Origin: Gautieria morchelliformis
Lineage: Eukaryota; Basidiomycota; Agaricomycetes; Gomphales; Gomphaceae
Direction: 5' to 3'
DNA: 64,000 bases
Assembly: GCA_015179125.1 (NCBI GenBank)
Contig: WHVA01000057.1
Location: forward strand, 124,001 to 188,000
A model generated the notes under the pieces. The model was not told the origin of the DNA. It was given only the letters and a program-made list of their open reading frames with translations, and did no database searches. Position 1 is the stretch's first letter. The number at the start of each line of letters is the position of its first letter. Positions 22,642 to 32,299 of this stretch are shown one piece after another. The position numbers were made by a program, and so were the translations under genes.

Positions 22642-24234
22642 TCAGGATAAGGATGGTTTGAAAGATACATCTCCTGTGGGGAAACTGGCTGGTGTAGACA
22701 TTCCAGATATATTTGAGCCTTCCAGGAAATCGGCCAGCGGGTCATCCATGCCCATACGCTCAGGGAAAGACATGTGCGATGATGTTGCAATTGATGAGTC
22801 AGACTGACCGTTGTGACGCATACGCAGCAATTTTACCTGCCAGTCACGTTCCTCTTGCCTTTTTTGATATTCTTCATCGCGCCTCTCAGCCCTGATACGC
22901 CGTGCTTCCTCGCGCTCATCTTCCCGCACTTTTTGTCTCTCCTGTATTTCCCACTCCACACGCTGCTTCTTGGCAGCCAACTTGGCTTGTGCGAACTCCA
23001 GGTGTGCCATTTTCTCCTTATGTCTCTGCTCTTCCTTCTGTTGCAGCCGGTGAATCTCTGCCGTTTCAACTTGCTCAAATTCCTTCGAGAGACCACCCTT
23101 GTTAGACTTGTACCCCATGGATGCTTGTGCCTTGCCTTTGGTCGTCTTTTTTGTAGGAGTGTGAAAAGTAGAAACGGTGATAGACTTTGCTCGCATTGGA
23201 AATACTGACATCGATATTTTTGCTGTGAGATCTTCCTTGCGTTTCAAGGCGGCTGCAATCCGTGGAGAACGCTTGGCACCAGGTGAATCGGTTTGGTGGG
23301 AGATATTGCCACTGTCTGAGGCTGGCCAATCAATCGCCACAGAGTCGTCACTGCCTATCGCATTGTCGCCAGGCATATCATCTATTCCGCTCGTAGTCTC
23401 TTCCCCTCTTATTGTTCCATGCTCATCTTCTCTCTCAGAAACCTTGCTATCAAAGAGCTCATCAAGGTCTCTTTGAGAGCCATGTTTCGAGGATGTCACC
23501 CCAACGGCATTGTAGTTGGGAAGCTCGCGCCACATGGGGTGTAAGTCGTCCCAAAAGGGGAAGTCTTCACGGATGGCATCTAGTAAGTCCTGTCAATGAT
23601 ATGTTAAGGGCAGCAGAACTGCTAACATACCCAACTTGTTTGCAATCTCTGAGCCTGGGGTGACGTCCTCTGGCTCAAGACCTGCCCCTGTAGCCCCCAA
23701 CTCACGCACATGCCTTGCGTAAGTCTTTTTCAGGCTGACATCGTTTTGTCAGGCCAAATCTCATCCACAACAACAATAACAAGCCTACCGTCCCAGGTGC
23801 TGACCCACCGACTTTGCAAAACGCCCCGGGTCACTGGCATATTGAACAGCATTATGCTCTTCGAAGATATGCTTGGCGAGGACACCATGGAGGTGTATTT
23901 TCTGGTCCTTGGCCTGTAATTTGCGCCGATTGTTGTCCTTTGCGTCGCGCGTGGAGTCGGAGAAGAGCTTGCGCCGTAAGTCCGGCTGGTCAATGAGGAG
24001 CTGGATCAGCGAGTGAGTCCACGCGTGATTAGAGTCCCATTTGATGTCGGGTGCTCTTTTCTTTTTCTTAGCTTTCACAGCTTCCCCATCATTGCTAACT
24101 TCATCCTCAAGTTGTTGGGCGGATTCGTCACTCCCAATAGCTTCGGCAGCTTCACGGACCTTGATACTGGGTCGAATAACGCGTTGGGATTTACTAGAAG
24201 GGTTTACTGGCATTTGGCGTTTAGCTTTAGGCAT
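22642..24234 (-). CDS. Second Harbinger protein, Myb/SANT-like DNA-binding partner, three exons
   Basis: Harbinger elements usually encode a second, DNA-binding protein that helps the transposase reach the ends. Here exons 24234-23789, 23734-23631 and 23579-22642 join in phase to give 495 residues. The N-terminal part is basic (MPKAKRQ). A Myb/SANT-like segment follows: WTHSLIQLLIDQPDLRRKLF, then KLQAKDQKIHLHGVLAKHIF. After the second junction comes DAIREDFPFWDDLHPMWREL, then PNYNAVGVTSS, a conserved patch next to the Myb region in such partners. The C-terminal third is a charged coiled coil (QKEEQRHKEKMAHLEFAQAK). The last intron uses the acceptor ending CTTACTAG; choosing the earlier CAG would break the frame. 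Confidence 0.8.
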
Positions 24235-24487
24235 CCGGACGGACAGTGGTGGATAGTCAGAGCCTTGTAAAAACTTTTTTTAATTACAGGTATAATAGGA
24301 CATTCGAATGCCTAAAAAAATGTCGTGAAAAAAACGGCGAAAAAAGCCGCGAAAGGGGCCCCAGCGGCGCTTTTCCAATTCCTGTTTTTCTGGCGCTTTT
24401 TCCAAAAACGCCTCGAAAACGCCTCGAAAACGTCGACGAAAACTTGGACGAAAACGCCATGAAAACGCAAGCGTGAAACACCCTAAT

Positions 24488-24930
24488 GGGGTGACAATGT
24501 TACAACATGGCAATTTTGTCCACACTGTGAGCCGGTGCGATTCGCGTCCGGATATGCGCTTATAGAATATTACTGGGCCCAAGGACCAGCATTACGGCCT
24601 GTAATTATTGACATTAGGATTCCGGTGTTTGAATCCTTTCAACGCTTACGTAGCAATACCTCGTTGCAGAAGACGCAACGGTCAACCCTGTAAAAAGAGC
24701 AGAGCTGTTGCGTGGATTCAGAAGAATTGCTGGGAGAAGAGGAATGTGACAGCTGCTTGTGTCAGAGACAGCGAACTTACGGAGACGTGTCCTAATTTGA
24801 GTAGAGCAGCCTGGGAGAACGTGCGCAGCAATTCTAATGGATTGAATACTTTGATCAAACAATGGCAGAAGGTGGAGCAGCGCGCCTGAACTTGCAGCGA
24901 GGTACACCGGATATGGGTGAGCCTTTATGG
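24488..24930. other. Duplicated sequence without recognised gene (copy A)
   Basis: Matches 53616-54055 in copy B with a few substitutions and a 3 bp difference near 24565. The plus-strand frame 24608-24889 (MTLGFRCLNPFNAY...) is open in both copies, but I recognise no motif in it. It could be an exon of the unidentified duplicated gene or chance. Confidence 0.3.
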
Positions 24931-27176
24931 GACCACTGCAGTAACTCAGGGCACTTAATATAAGTACATTACACACCAATTTTTCAGTGCCCAAGTTACT
25001 GATAATAAGTACCCGGGGAGCAGATTTTTGATGCTTCCTCTCGACAAGCTAGGTACCGAAATCTAGTAGCTAGAATGTCCACTTTCAGCATCCTAGAACA
25101 CTGATTTTCGGCTCTTAAGTTACTTATAAATGCCGCTTTAGAACACAAGAAAACAGTGCTTTCTATTACTGAAAAGACACTTGGAGATACATAGATTGAA
25201 AGCTATGTCCCAACCAACCCAACCTCAATGCTCTCGGTGCAATACAAACTCGTCAAACTCGTCTCCCTCTGCCGCTAACTGCCCGTCTTCTTCCCACCCA
25301 GGACACGTATAATGATGTCGCCTGCCTCCCAGTCCGGGATCTCGTTGCCCTCGCTCTCAAACACGAACTCGCTGCCCTTGGCAAGGCGCAAGGCCCACAG
25401 AGACGTTGAGCGTGTAGTACTGCGTGTGCAGAACGAGCACGTGGGATACGTCTGGAGTGCGAGTTGGAGGCGGCTGCTGAGCCGCGGAAGTGGTCGCAGA
25501 GGATTCGTTGATTATGAATTGGATACCGAGTTGCAGGATCACAAGAAAGGGAGATGAAAGCCGAAGGCAGGATCGGAATGGGCATCGAAAGCGTAATCAT
25601 CAGAGCAGAAATCACGCAAAGATGATGTATGGAACCTATGTTGATCTCCGCACCCTTGTACCTATCCTCGAGGTTCACTTCAAAGTCGCTTGTCATTGTG
25701 GGCCCGTGGCAGGCTCCCTGTTGTTGGGCTGCAGTGTCACGGGATCACAAGTGCCATGAATGATATGGCACATAAGTATGAGGAGTTATTATACGGTAAA
25801 GTATCATATTGAGTGTGCAGAACGATAAATTAACAATGAGTCGGACTCACGTCTGCCACCACCGAAGGATGAAACATGTCGAAGGGGGGCATGCTGGCCG
25901 CCTTCATGGCTCAGGCCTTCCTGGATGAGGGGGAAGGGTAATTTTTGTCAGTTCGCGTCCAGGAAAGTATAAATCGATAAGTGACAGAGAAAGTAAAGGA
26001 AAGGGAGCGCGAAGAACAATGGCAAGTGCGAATTGCAACGCGTACCTCCCCATGTGGATCATAAATGCCGTGTTTCTGTCCAAAAAAAGAAATACGGTGT
26101 TGAGTTAAGGAATAGTAGAGATGCTCATGGGCGCACCTGGGGACCTGACAGGACTTCGCATGGTGGAAGGATTGGAATGTGAGCATGCGAGCGAGGCAGG
26201 TAGCGTGGTTCCCAATACTTGGGACAGCCCAGCCCCCACACTCACCTCTCACAACCTCCACATGAGTGCGAGAGCGGGAGCATTGCAAGAGCAAGGGCAG
26301 CTGAGGGGACATATCGGCGAGAGCGAGGGTGGGAGCGGTCTATTGCATACAAGCAGCCGAGGGGACATATTGCGAGAGCAAGACCCTGAGCGCAAGAGTG
26401 AGAGTTGAGTTGAGTGCGAGAACGAGAGCGGCAAAGGGACATATAGCAGTAATATTATTGAGTATATGCATATTATTTTCAATCAAAGAGTACTTTACCG
26501 GGAGGCACCCTCTGAACCGCCGCGTTTTTATCCAATCTCGCGAACAACTCCCCACACCAGGGTCCTGCGCCAGCTGCGACTATTTCTAATAAACTGTAGA
26601 TAATTAGTATAATGGAATAAAAAAGAATCAAGACTCACTATCATTGTAAGAAGAGCTTCTTGAGGCGGGTGGTGAGCGGCGATCACGCGAAAACATCACG
26701 ATTATTCACATACTCTTCTTCCTGGCACCCTCCAACATAACCTTATTACACATGGACACGATCGAAAATTTGATGAGGGTAAGTGTTAGTTTGTTTTCCT
26801 TTGGTCGTGATCATGGTGGGAGGAAAGGAGTTGGAATTCAGTTGGGTCGGCGATTGAAATCACTTGTGAAAATTTGGACGCGACGCCTCCCTGTTGTCAC
26901 GCGACAGCTCATGCTCGCGTTTGCCCCACCACTCGCACAATCACTCAGCTCGCACGCCACAAACATCCTTGTGCATGGACATGCAAGCTTTTTTTTTTTT
27001 TTTTTTTCATGTACTTGCATGTTTTTAGTAGCTGAAAATCAGTGCTCAAAAACACTTATTATCAGTTATATTCAAAATGACGTTTGAACACTTATTTGTC
27101 AGTGCTCAAAGGTACTGATTATTGCCGCTTGTGTAAAAGGTACCGAAATTTAATGTCGGAGTTTTCTACAGTGGAC
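24931..27176. mobile_element. CACTA/EnSpm-like non-autonomous element carrying DnaJ gene fragments
   Basis: The element at 24934-27173 (2240 bp) starts CACTGCAGTAACTC and ends in the inverse of CACTGTAGAAAACTC, giving imperfect terminal inverted repeats. The 3 bp target duplication GAC is at 24931-24933 and 27174-27176. Copy B has the empty site at 54056-54058. Subterminal motifs of the type CAGTGC(C/T)CAA...TACTGAT recur near both ends (about 24987-25009 and 27099-27120). CACTR ends with a 3 bp duplication fit CACTA/EnSpm. No transposase is present. The interior holds pieces of a chaperone gene on the minus strand. It is therefore a Pack-type (gene-capturing) derivative that needs transposase from elsewhere. 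Confidence 0.8.
25310..26080 (-). pseudogene. Captured DnaJ/SCJ1-type ER chaperone gene fragments
   Basis: On the minus strand, in the order expected for an ER Hsp40, are five pieces. HGIYDPHGE (about 26070-26046) is the end of a J-domain. GLSHEGGQHAPFDMF (about 25915-25870) resembles the G/F region, with a frameshift into FGGGR. MTSDFEVNLEDRYKGAEIN (25696-25640) is the start of the substrate-binding region. RILCDHFRGSAAASNSH (near 25500) resembles the zinc-finger start (LCDHCRG). LRLAKGSEFVFESEGNEIPD, continuing WEAGDIIIRV (25400-25315), resembles the middle of the C-terminal region. Intron-like sequence separates the first pieces, so genomic DNA rather than mRNA was captured. Internal deletions, shifts and a stop at GKKTGS make it non-functional as a chaperone. 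Confidence 0.7.
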
Positions 27177-28016
27177 GCATCACGTGGCCCGCTTGTTCAT
27201 AGCGAACTAAATGCATCTGGGAATTAGTGCGGGAACCAATAACTCGATCTCGTGATGGGCTGCATGCGTCGACGCCTAAGTATCTGCTATCGAGGCAAGA
27301 GAAGCCAATTTTCCTTGCCCTGTCTGCAGGAAGCGAGTCATTATGTCGGTAGTACACACTCACAATGCAGGCAGGGGAATACAAAGGAAGATAGGCCATT
27401 GATCTCGCCCAGTCATTTCAGCCGCGATAGCACCGACAACGGAAGACTGAATTGGGACATCAGTCCTCTCAGAAGACTGATGCCGGCAATTAAATTTGAA
27501 CGTCGTGGCACTAGACGCCCATCATCCCGCTTGGCAGACGCGGAGCCCCGCTCCCACTACATAAGATAAAGGAGGCGAGGAAGCCTGATTCCATATCCTC
27601 GCTACTCACAGCAAACCCCCACCTCTCGAACAATCCATGACTGAAGAGGCCTGTCCATGGTGCCGCCCAACTGTCCCACTGTAAGTCGCCCCACAGGATG
27701 AAGAGTGTCGGTTTTTGATCCTTCATCAGCACCGTGGAACAACACACTTGGCGTGGTGCACCCCCATTCGTGGCACCGCATCACCACGAATGGTGCAGTC
27801 ATAATCATTTCAGACGCCGGCGGCATCAGCGCTGACCAATTGTTATTTAGCATGTCGTCCCAGAGGCTGACGGGACCTGGATTTCACGCCGCGCCGGGTG
27901 AGGGCGCACTACGACGTCCAGGAGACGGTCGCTCGGTCCTAGATCTTCTTGGGCCTATCAGGACCACCAAAAGTTACAGCGGCCTAGCGTTGGCCCTGGG
28001 GTCAGATGCCACCGAA

Positions 28017-28400
28017 AGGTACTTGCCATGATACTCAAATTTATCGGTTGCTCAACGCCACTGGACAGTTCCACCGGGTGTATACCCAGCAAACATACAA
28101 GCGCGAGCGTGGAGACATTTCACACCGCGCCGTGTGACAGCGCCCTTGAGTGGGACGCAATGTGGCACAATGCCACTACAAGGTACTTGCCATCACATTC
28201 ACAATGAACGGTTTCTCAACGACAATGGACAGTTCCGCTGGACATATACTCAGGGAACATTCCCACCCGCGCCGCGTGACGGCGCCGGTGGCTCGAATGC
28301 AATTTGGCACAATGTCACCAGAAGGTACTTGCCATCACGTTCATAAATGAATGGTTCCTCAACTGCACCGGACAGTTCCGCTGGGTTTATACCCAGCGAA
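28017..28400. repeat. Three imperfect ~150 bp tandem units (copy A)
   Basis: Units start at about 28017, 28180 and 28323 with AAGGTACTTGCCAT. Each holds GGACAGTTCC near its middle and a palindrome-like CAGCG(A)AC or TATACCCAGC stretch. Units differ by substitutions and length (about 164 and 143 bp). The third unit runs into the start of the zinc-finger reading frame. The same array is present in copy B at 54885-55270. Confidence 0.7.
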
Positions 28401-29025
28401 CAACAATTACAGACTGAATCACAATGAGGGATGGGCGCGGAACACCGCAGCCGAGCCACCCACCGCGACTGCAATGGTGTCGCCGGGTATAATCCAGATG
28501 GAGATGCTGTCACCTCCAGCCATAGTTGGTGACCCACCGTCTGGGGCCTTACCCCAATCTGCTTTTCCATGCTCTAGCGCATGTTTGCTGCCCGCCCCAT
28601 CACTGCCCGCCCCATCACCCCAGACACGTCTCCTTCCATCCTCCCCAGAGGTCACCATCCACGATGGCCCGTGCCTGTTGCGGCACAAAACAGGGCGACA
28701 ATGCCTCCATTATTGCACTACAATGGACCGGACAGATTTTTATAATCACCTGTTTTATGCTCACATAGGCTCCGAGCTGAGAAGCCTAACAGGGATGTGT
28801 CGGATGAAAGATAAACCCCAAATCTTGACCACGACAACCCGCATCGAGCGTGCCAAGGAGTATATGTGGCGATGTCCAATCGACGATTGTCTTTGCTCGA
28901 CTCGAAAGGAGTCAGTGAAGCGTCACATAGAGATACTGCACCAAGGCGTCAAACCTGAACGTGCATGGCGAATGTTGCATGACTCGAGGAGGGAAGTTAT
29001 CGTCAAGCACATTCTGGAGGCTTGA
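28351..29025 (+). CDS. C2H2-like zinc-finger reading frame (copy A)
   Basis: Open frame of 224 codons, also open and nearly identical in copy B. The first half is Pro/Ser-rich. The second half carries two possible Cys/His zinc-binding units. One is QCLHYCTT...DFYNHLFYAH. The other is CPIDDCLCSTRKESVKRH followed by IEILH, spaced C-x4-C-x11-H-x4-H. This suggests DNA or RNA binding, but no family was recognised. The start ATG lies inside the last tandem unit, so the true start may differ. Spliced downstream exons are possible (GTAAGT at about 29174) but not established. Confidence 0.45.
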   Translation: MVPQLHRTVPLGLYPANNNYRLNHNEGWARNTAAEPPTATAMVSPGIIQMEMLSPPAIVGDPPSGALPQSAFPCSSACLLPAPSLPAPSPQTRLLPSSPEVTIHDGPCLLRHKTGRQCLHYCTTMDRTDFYNHLFYAHIGSELRSLTGMCRMKDKPQILTTTTRIERAKEYMWRCPIDDCLCSTRKESVKRHIEILHQGVKPERAWRMLHDSRREVIVKHILEA

Positions 29026-29029
29026 TCGA

Positions 29030-31450
29030 TGAGGCGGGAAGAGACATCGATGGAGTCACGTGATGGCCTTCGGCACCCAAAACCCAACATTCCCAACATT
29101 TCTCATAACGCAGTTTTGTACACAGAAAGAAAAGAATCCAGAATGCAACTGCCACCAACGTTTGATTCTATTGTAAGTCCCCCGTCCCTTTTTTGTAATG
29201 GGGGTACATCGGTATGTGGGATGAGCTGATACGGATATATTTCCGTCCTTCGTTTCTAAGAAAACCAACGAACTGTTAGTCACACCGCTGTTACTAGATA
29301 CTGATATGTAGGGTGCACTGACAGAGCTCCATGGTACATGTACGGGTGCCGGACGCACCTCCCACCCCCACTCCACAGGCTGCTGCCCCGGCGTATTGAC
29401 AACTACTCTGTCCTGCCCCGCGGACGGCCGGGCCCCCATACCATACCATATCAGCGTGCATCTGCATCTGCACCCACGTTTCCCCCTGTGCTACCTTATC
29501 CCATCCATCCCCCGAACTATGCCCATATCCCAAGTCCTAAGTAAAGTATTCGTGTTACAGCGACGTGGCACCCCGGTCCGCGTTGCGCGTCTTCTTTCGA
29601 GGGCTGAGCGTGGGCGGTATATATATGAATATTACTTTCCATGTGTATACCCTGGGGCGCCTGTGTTGTTAGTTGGTTGGGCCTTGTTGACTTTTTTGTT
29701 TTTTTTTTTGATTATATGCGTTCTCTGAAATTTTTGTTTTCTTTGTGAGCGCAGTTGTTATGGTTCCCGTCAGACAATCTTTTCACGAGGAACTTAGGCA
29801 CCGCATGCTGCGTGCAGTTGTAGATCGCCTCGACGATGTATCTGCACGCCCACTTAAGAGAAGGCAGCGCGAGTATAGTAGTCCCACGACTGCACCACCA
29901 CTCGTATCTCACCACTGGCACTTATAAGTAGGCCGATCAGATCCTTGGTCTAGAACACTCTTAGCATTATGCTAATATAGTCTCTAGCGAGTATCGTCAA
30001 CTTTCTGCGGCGACTGTCAGCACGCTACACAGCTATACATACAGCTACTAGCGTCACAAATGCGTCCAATGACAAAAAGGGGACCATCAAGCAGCTGCTG
30101 AATCCTGATTCTACATACAGGAAGTGCCGGGTGACGTCCGGACCGTGGATGGGGAGGCGTGAGGCCCGGGTTGTGGAGACAAGCCGCCAATAATTCTGTG
30201 CCTTTACCCACTTTCAATTGAGCAGGCTGATCGAGAGCCTGCCGCCCGGAAGGCCTTCCTCGCTATCGTGACGAGGCGAAGAAGCTCAGAATGAAAACTA
30301 GCAAACCCCCTAGGACGCTCCGATCGCTTACAAGCGTTGACTCGGATCTGGCCACTGAAGGAAGCCGATGTCAGGCGGATCGTGACGCCAGAGTATCCGA
30401 AAGAGTTCCAGCAACAGTTATATAGGCTCCATTTTGAACACACATCACTTGTACGTTTTACTCGTACTAGTGCCGAACCAATCCTGAACATTGAATCCTG
30501 ATCTTCTGGACATGTACACAGAGAGGTTGACTGTCGACTTGATACGCACGGATGTCAAAATGTGGCGGGGATCGTCTGCTATAATCGAGCAGTCAAACGA
30601 CCAGGCCTGGCGCGACAGGGCATGCACCCCGATGCCGATGCTTCCTCGTATACTTATCTATAACTCCCGTAAGCGGTTTAGGCCGTTTAGAAGAGCGCCG
30701 TGCCGAGATAGATGAATCGCTGGCAGCCCAAGAGCACCAGTGGAGTTACACAAGTGCTCGTAAGCAATGAGCATCGACAGCCAGATATATACTGGCAGGC
30801 TTATGACTTGTTCGTGGAGAATCCTTCACGGAGGTAACAGTCAGGCTCAACTGAGTCAATCCTACGGCTGCACGGCTGAAGTAGGTCCTCATCAAATATA
30901 CCACTTCCCTTGTGCGCGTCGCTGATAGTCCAACCATAGTTGGCCCTGGCAGGACAATTCTATGGTAACGGCCGATTTCTCTGAGTGACTGAAATCAAAG
31001 ACCTAACAACAGCGTGTGCAGCTCTACGGTCATTGGCGAGCTGTCCCGTTAGATTAGCTCTGTCGGACTCAGGATATACGCTACATGTTAAAGAACCTTT
31101 AGTTCATTGTATAGTATCCATTTCTCGTGATGATTGTCTCATTTTTGGTACAGAACCTGTCAACTCACGAAGTTCGTGATCGTTTCGTGCAGTACAACGC
31201 TGCATCTGCACCTTCTCCCTTGTTGCTCCAGTCGTCTTCACGCTTTCACACTCTCATTAGGTATTGCAGAGGACTATATGACGAACTGCTGGATATATAA
31301 ATCACTGATATGGTACAGACAAGACTTTCTCTCGGGCCGATGATTATGCAAGGTAAAGCAAAACAGGTGATACAAATACATATCTAACATAATCCATCAT
31401 AATCCGTACAGGAACATCGACATCCTGACCATGTCGAAACCCCTCCTTTC
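29030..31450. other. Duplicated sequence, possible exons of an unidentified gene (copy A)
   Basis: Long stretch nearly identical to 55897-58320. Plus-strand frames of exon size are conserved between copies, for example one near 29757-29927 (MVPVRQSFHEELRHRMLR...), one near 30491-30715 (DLLDMYTERLTVDLIRTDVK) and one near 31150-31300 (THEVRDRFVQYNAASAPSPL). No domain was recognised and splice sites were not resolved. Because the two copies are so alike, conservation says little about selection. Confidence 0.3.
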
Positions 31451-31459
31451 AGTCGGAGT

Positions 31460-31770
31460 CGGGGATACAAATAAACAGTACTTAATGAGAGAGTAAAGAG
31501 CCATTGTTCCGCTAGAGCTTTGGGTGCCTGCGACCTGCAGCGGTGCACTGAAGGTCCCTATTAAAGGCATCACCTTCGAGGAGACTCGCGTTTTTGGTGG
31601 TTGCGAAATTACCCAGTCTCATGCGAGGACTTTCAAAGTCCTCGCAACGTCTCCATCTTCGAACCAAAGTTTGGTTCGAAGATGGAGACGTTGTGCTGCT
31701 CATGAGGACGGCGTGGATTCCCGTCCGTGGGCGTGAAACTGATGTTCCGAACATCACTTTCGCGTTCACC
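31460..31770 (+). pseudogene. BTB/POZ gene 5' fragment with palindromes (copy A)
   Basis: Resembles the 5' flank and start of the BTB gene (compare 16060-16400): CCGCTAGAGCTTTGGGTGCC upstream, then the coding words TTTGGTTCGAAGATGGAGAC (FWFEDGDVV) and GAACATCACTTTCGCGTTCA (EHHFRVHR). Two palindromes interrupt it, 31623-31645 and 31646-31692. It ends abruptly in a sedolisin exon-1 fragment at about 31772. No BTB reading frame survives. Confidence 0.65.
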
Positions 31771-31771
31771 G

Positions 31772-31990
31772 ACGACCTGTATGGAGGAAGCCATTAGGAG
31801 CACTGTCGCTTTGGTCGTGTACGACAAGGTTTTGTGCCACAGGACCTGCGCACGCGAGCGTGACGAGAGAGGCAACGAGAAGACCAGTGACGACCATATC
31901 TCCAGCTTCGACAACGCTGTGTATGGGTCAGGTATAGACGGGAATTTCTACTGGATAAGTATTGGGATGGATGTGATCTGGTTAAGACGC
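31772..31990 (-). pseudogene. Sedolisin exon-1 fragment with 5' flank (copy 3)
   Basis: Inverted fragment beginning inside exon 1 (CCTGTATGGAGGAAGCC on plus), covering its 5' half and the upstream flank (CTGTGTATGGGTCAGG). It lacks the exon-1 end kept in the other copies, so its breakpoint differs. The counterpart in copy B (58640-58990) keeps the whole exon. The flank continues to about 32300 with sequence shared with the 15.0 and 18.5 kb BTB fragments (GTTATGGCATTGCTAGGCC). Confidence 0.7.
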
Positions 31991-32299
31991 CATTATATTC
32001 TTTGTTATCGTTCAGCGCGCGAGAAGCCTGCATGTGGATTCTGGAACCTCGGCACTCTGCTACATCAGGAAGTTATGATGAGCCACGGGTGTTTTCGTAA
32101 GATAAAATGGGTAAATCAACAATGTTATGGCATTGCTAGGCCGGACGGATGCAATGCTCACCCCTGGGATAGCAGCCACACCCCATGCAACGAAGTACAA
32201 TAGCGCCCACGCCAGCCGCCGGACGTCCGTCCATATCGGCAATCTCTCCGGAGTGACGCCTTTGCCCCACGAGCAAGTACTGAGATATCATCAGTGGCT

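Larger units (their letters stand above)
20885..24487. mobile_element. PIF/Harbinger-type DNA transposon, apparently complete
   Basis: Element 20888-24484 (3597 bp) with perfect 24 bp terminal inverted repeats starting AGGGTGTTTCACGCTTGCG, at 20888-20911 and 24461-24484. The 3 bp target duplication AAT lies at 20885-20887 and 24485-24487. Copy B keeps the unoccupied target at 53613-53615 (CTACAATGGGG), which proves the ends. The element carries exactly two genes in tail-to-tail orientation, a DDE transposase on plus and a second protein on minus. Both read through without stops, so this copy could be autonomous. Three-base target duplications and this two-gene layout are standard for the superfamily; AAT rather than TWA is slightly unusual. 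Confidence 0.95.

Noticed and set aside
23530-23640. A frameshift in the second Harbinger gene
   Set aside because: The obvious acceptor TTGACAG breaks the frame by one, but the acceptor ending CTTACTAG, ten bases further, restores it exactly, so no defect is needed.
20888-24484. Calling the Harbinger target a 1 bp A with a TAGGG...CCCTA end
   Set aside because: It also fits the empty site, but a 3 bp AAT duplication with AGGGTG ends matches superfamily behaviour and is simpler.
25253-25696. 147-residue frame as an independent gene
   Set aside because: Only its first 19 residues match the DnaJ substrate-binding start; the rest is intron and out-of-frame exon sequence of the captured gene.
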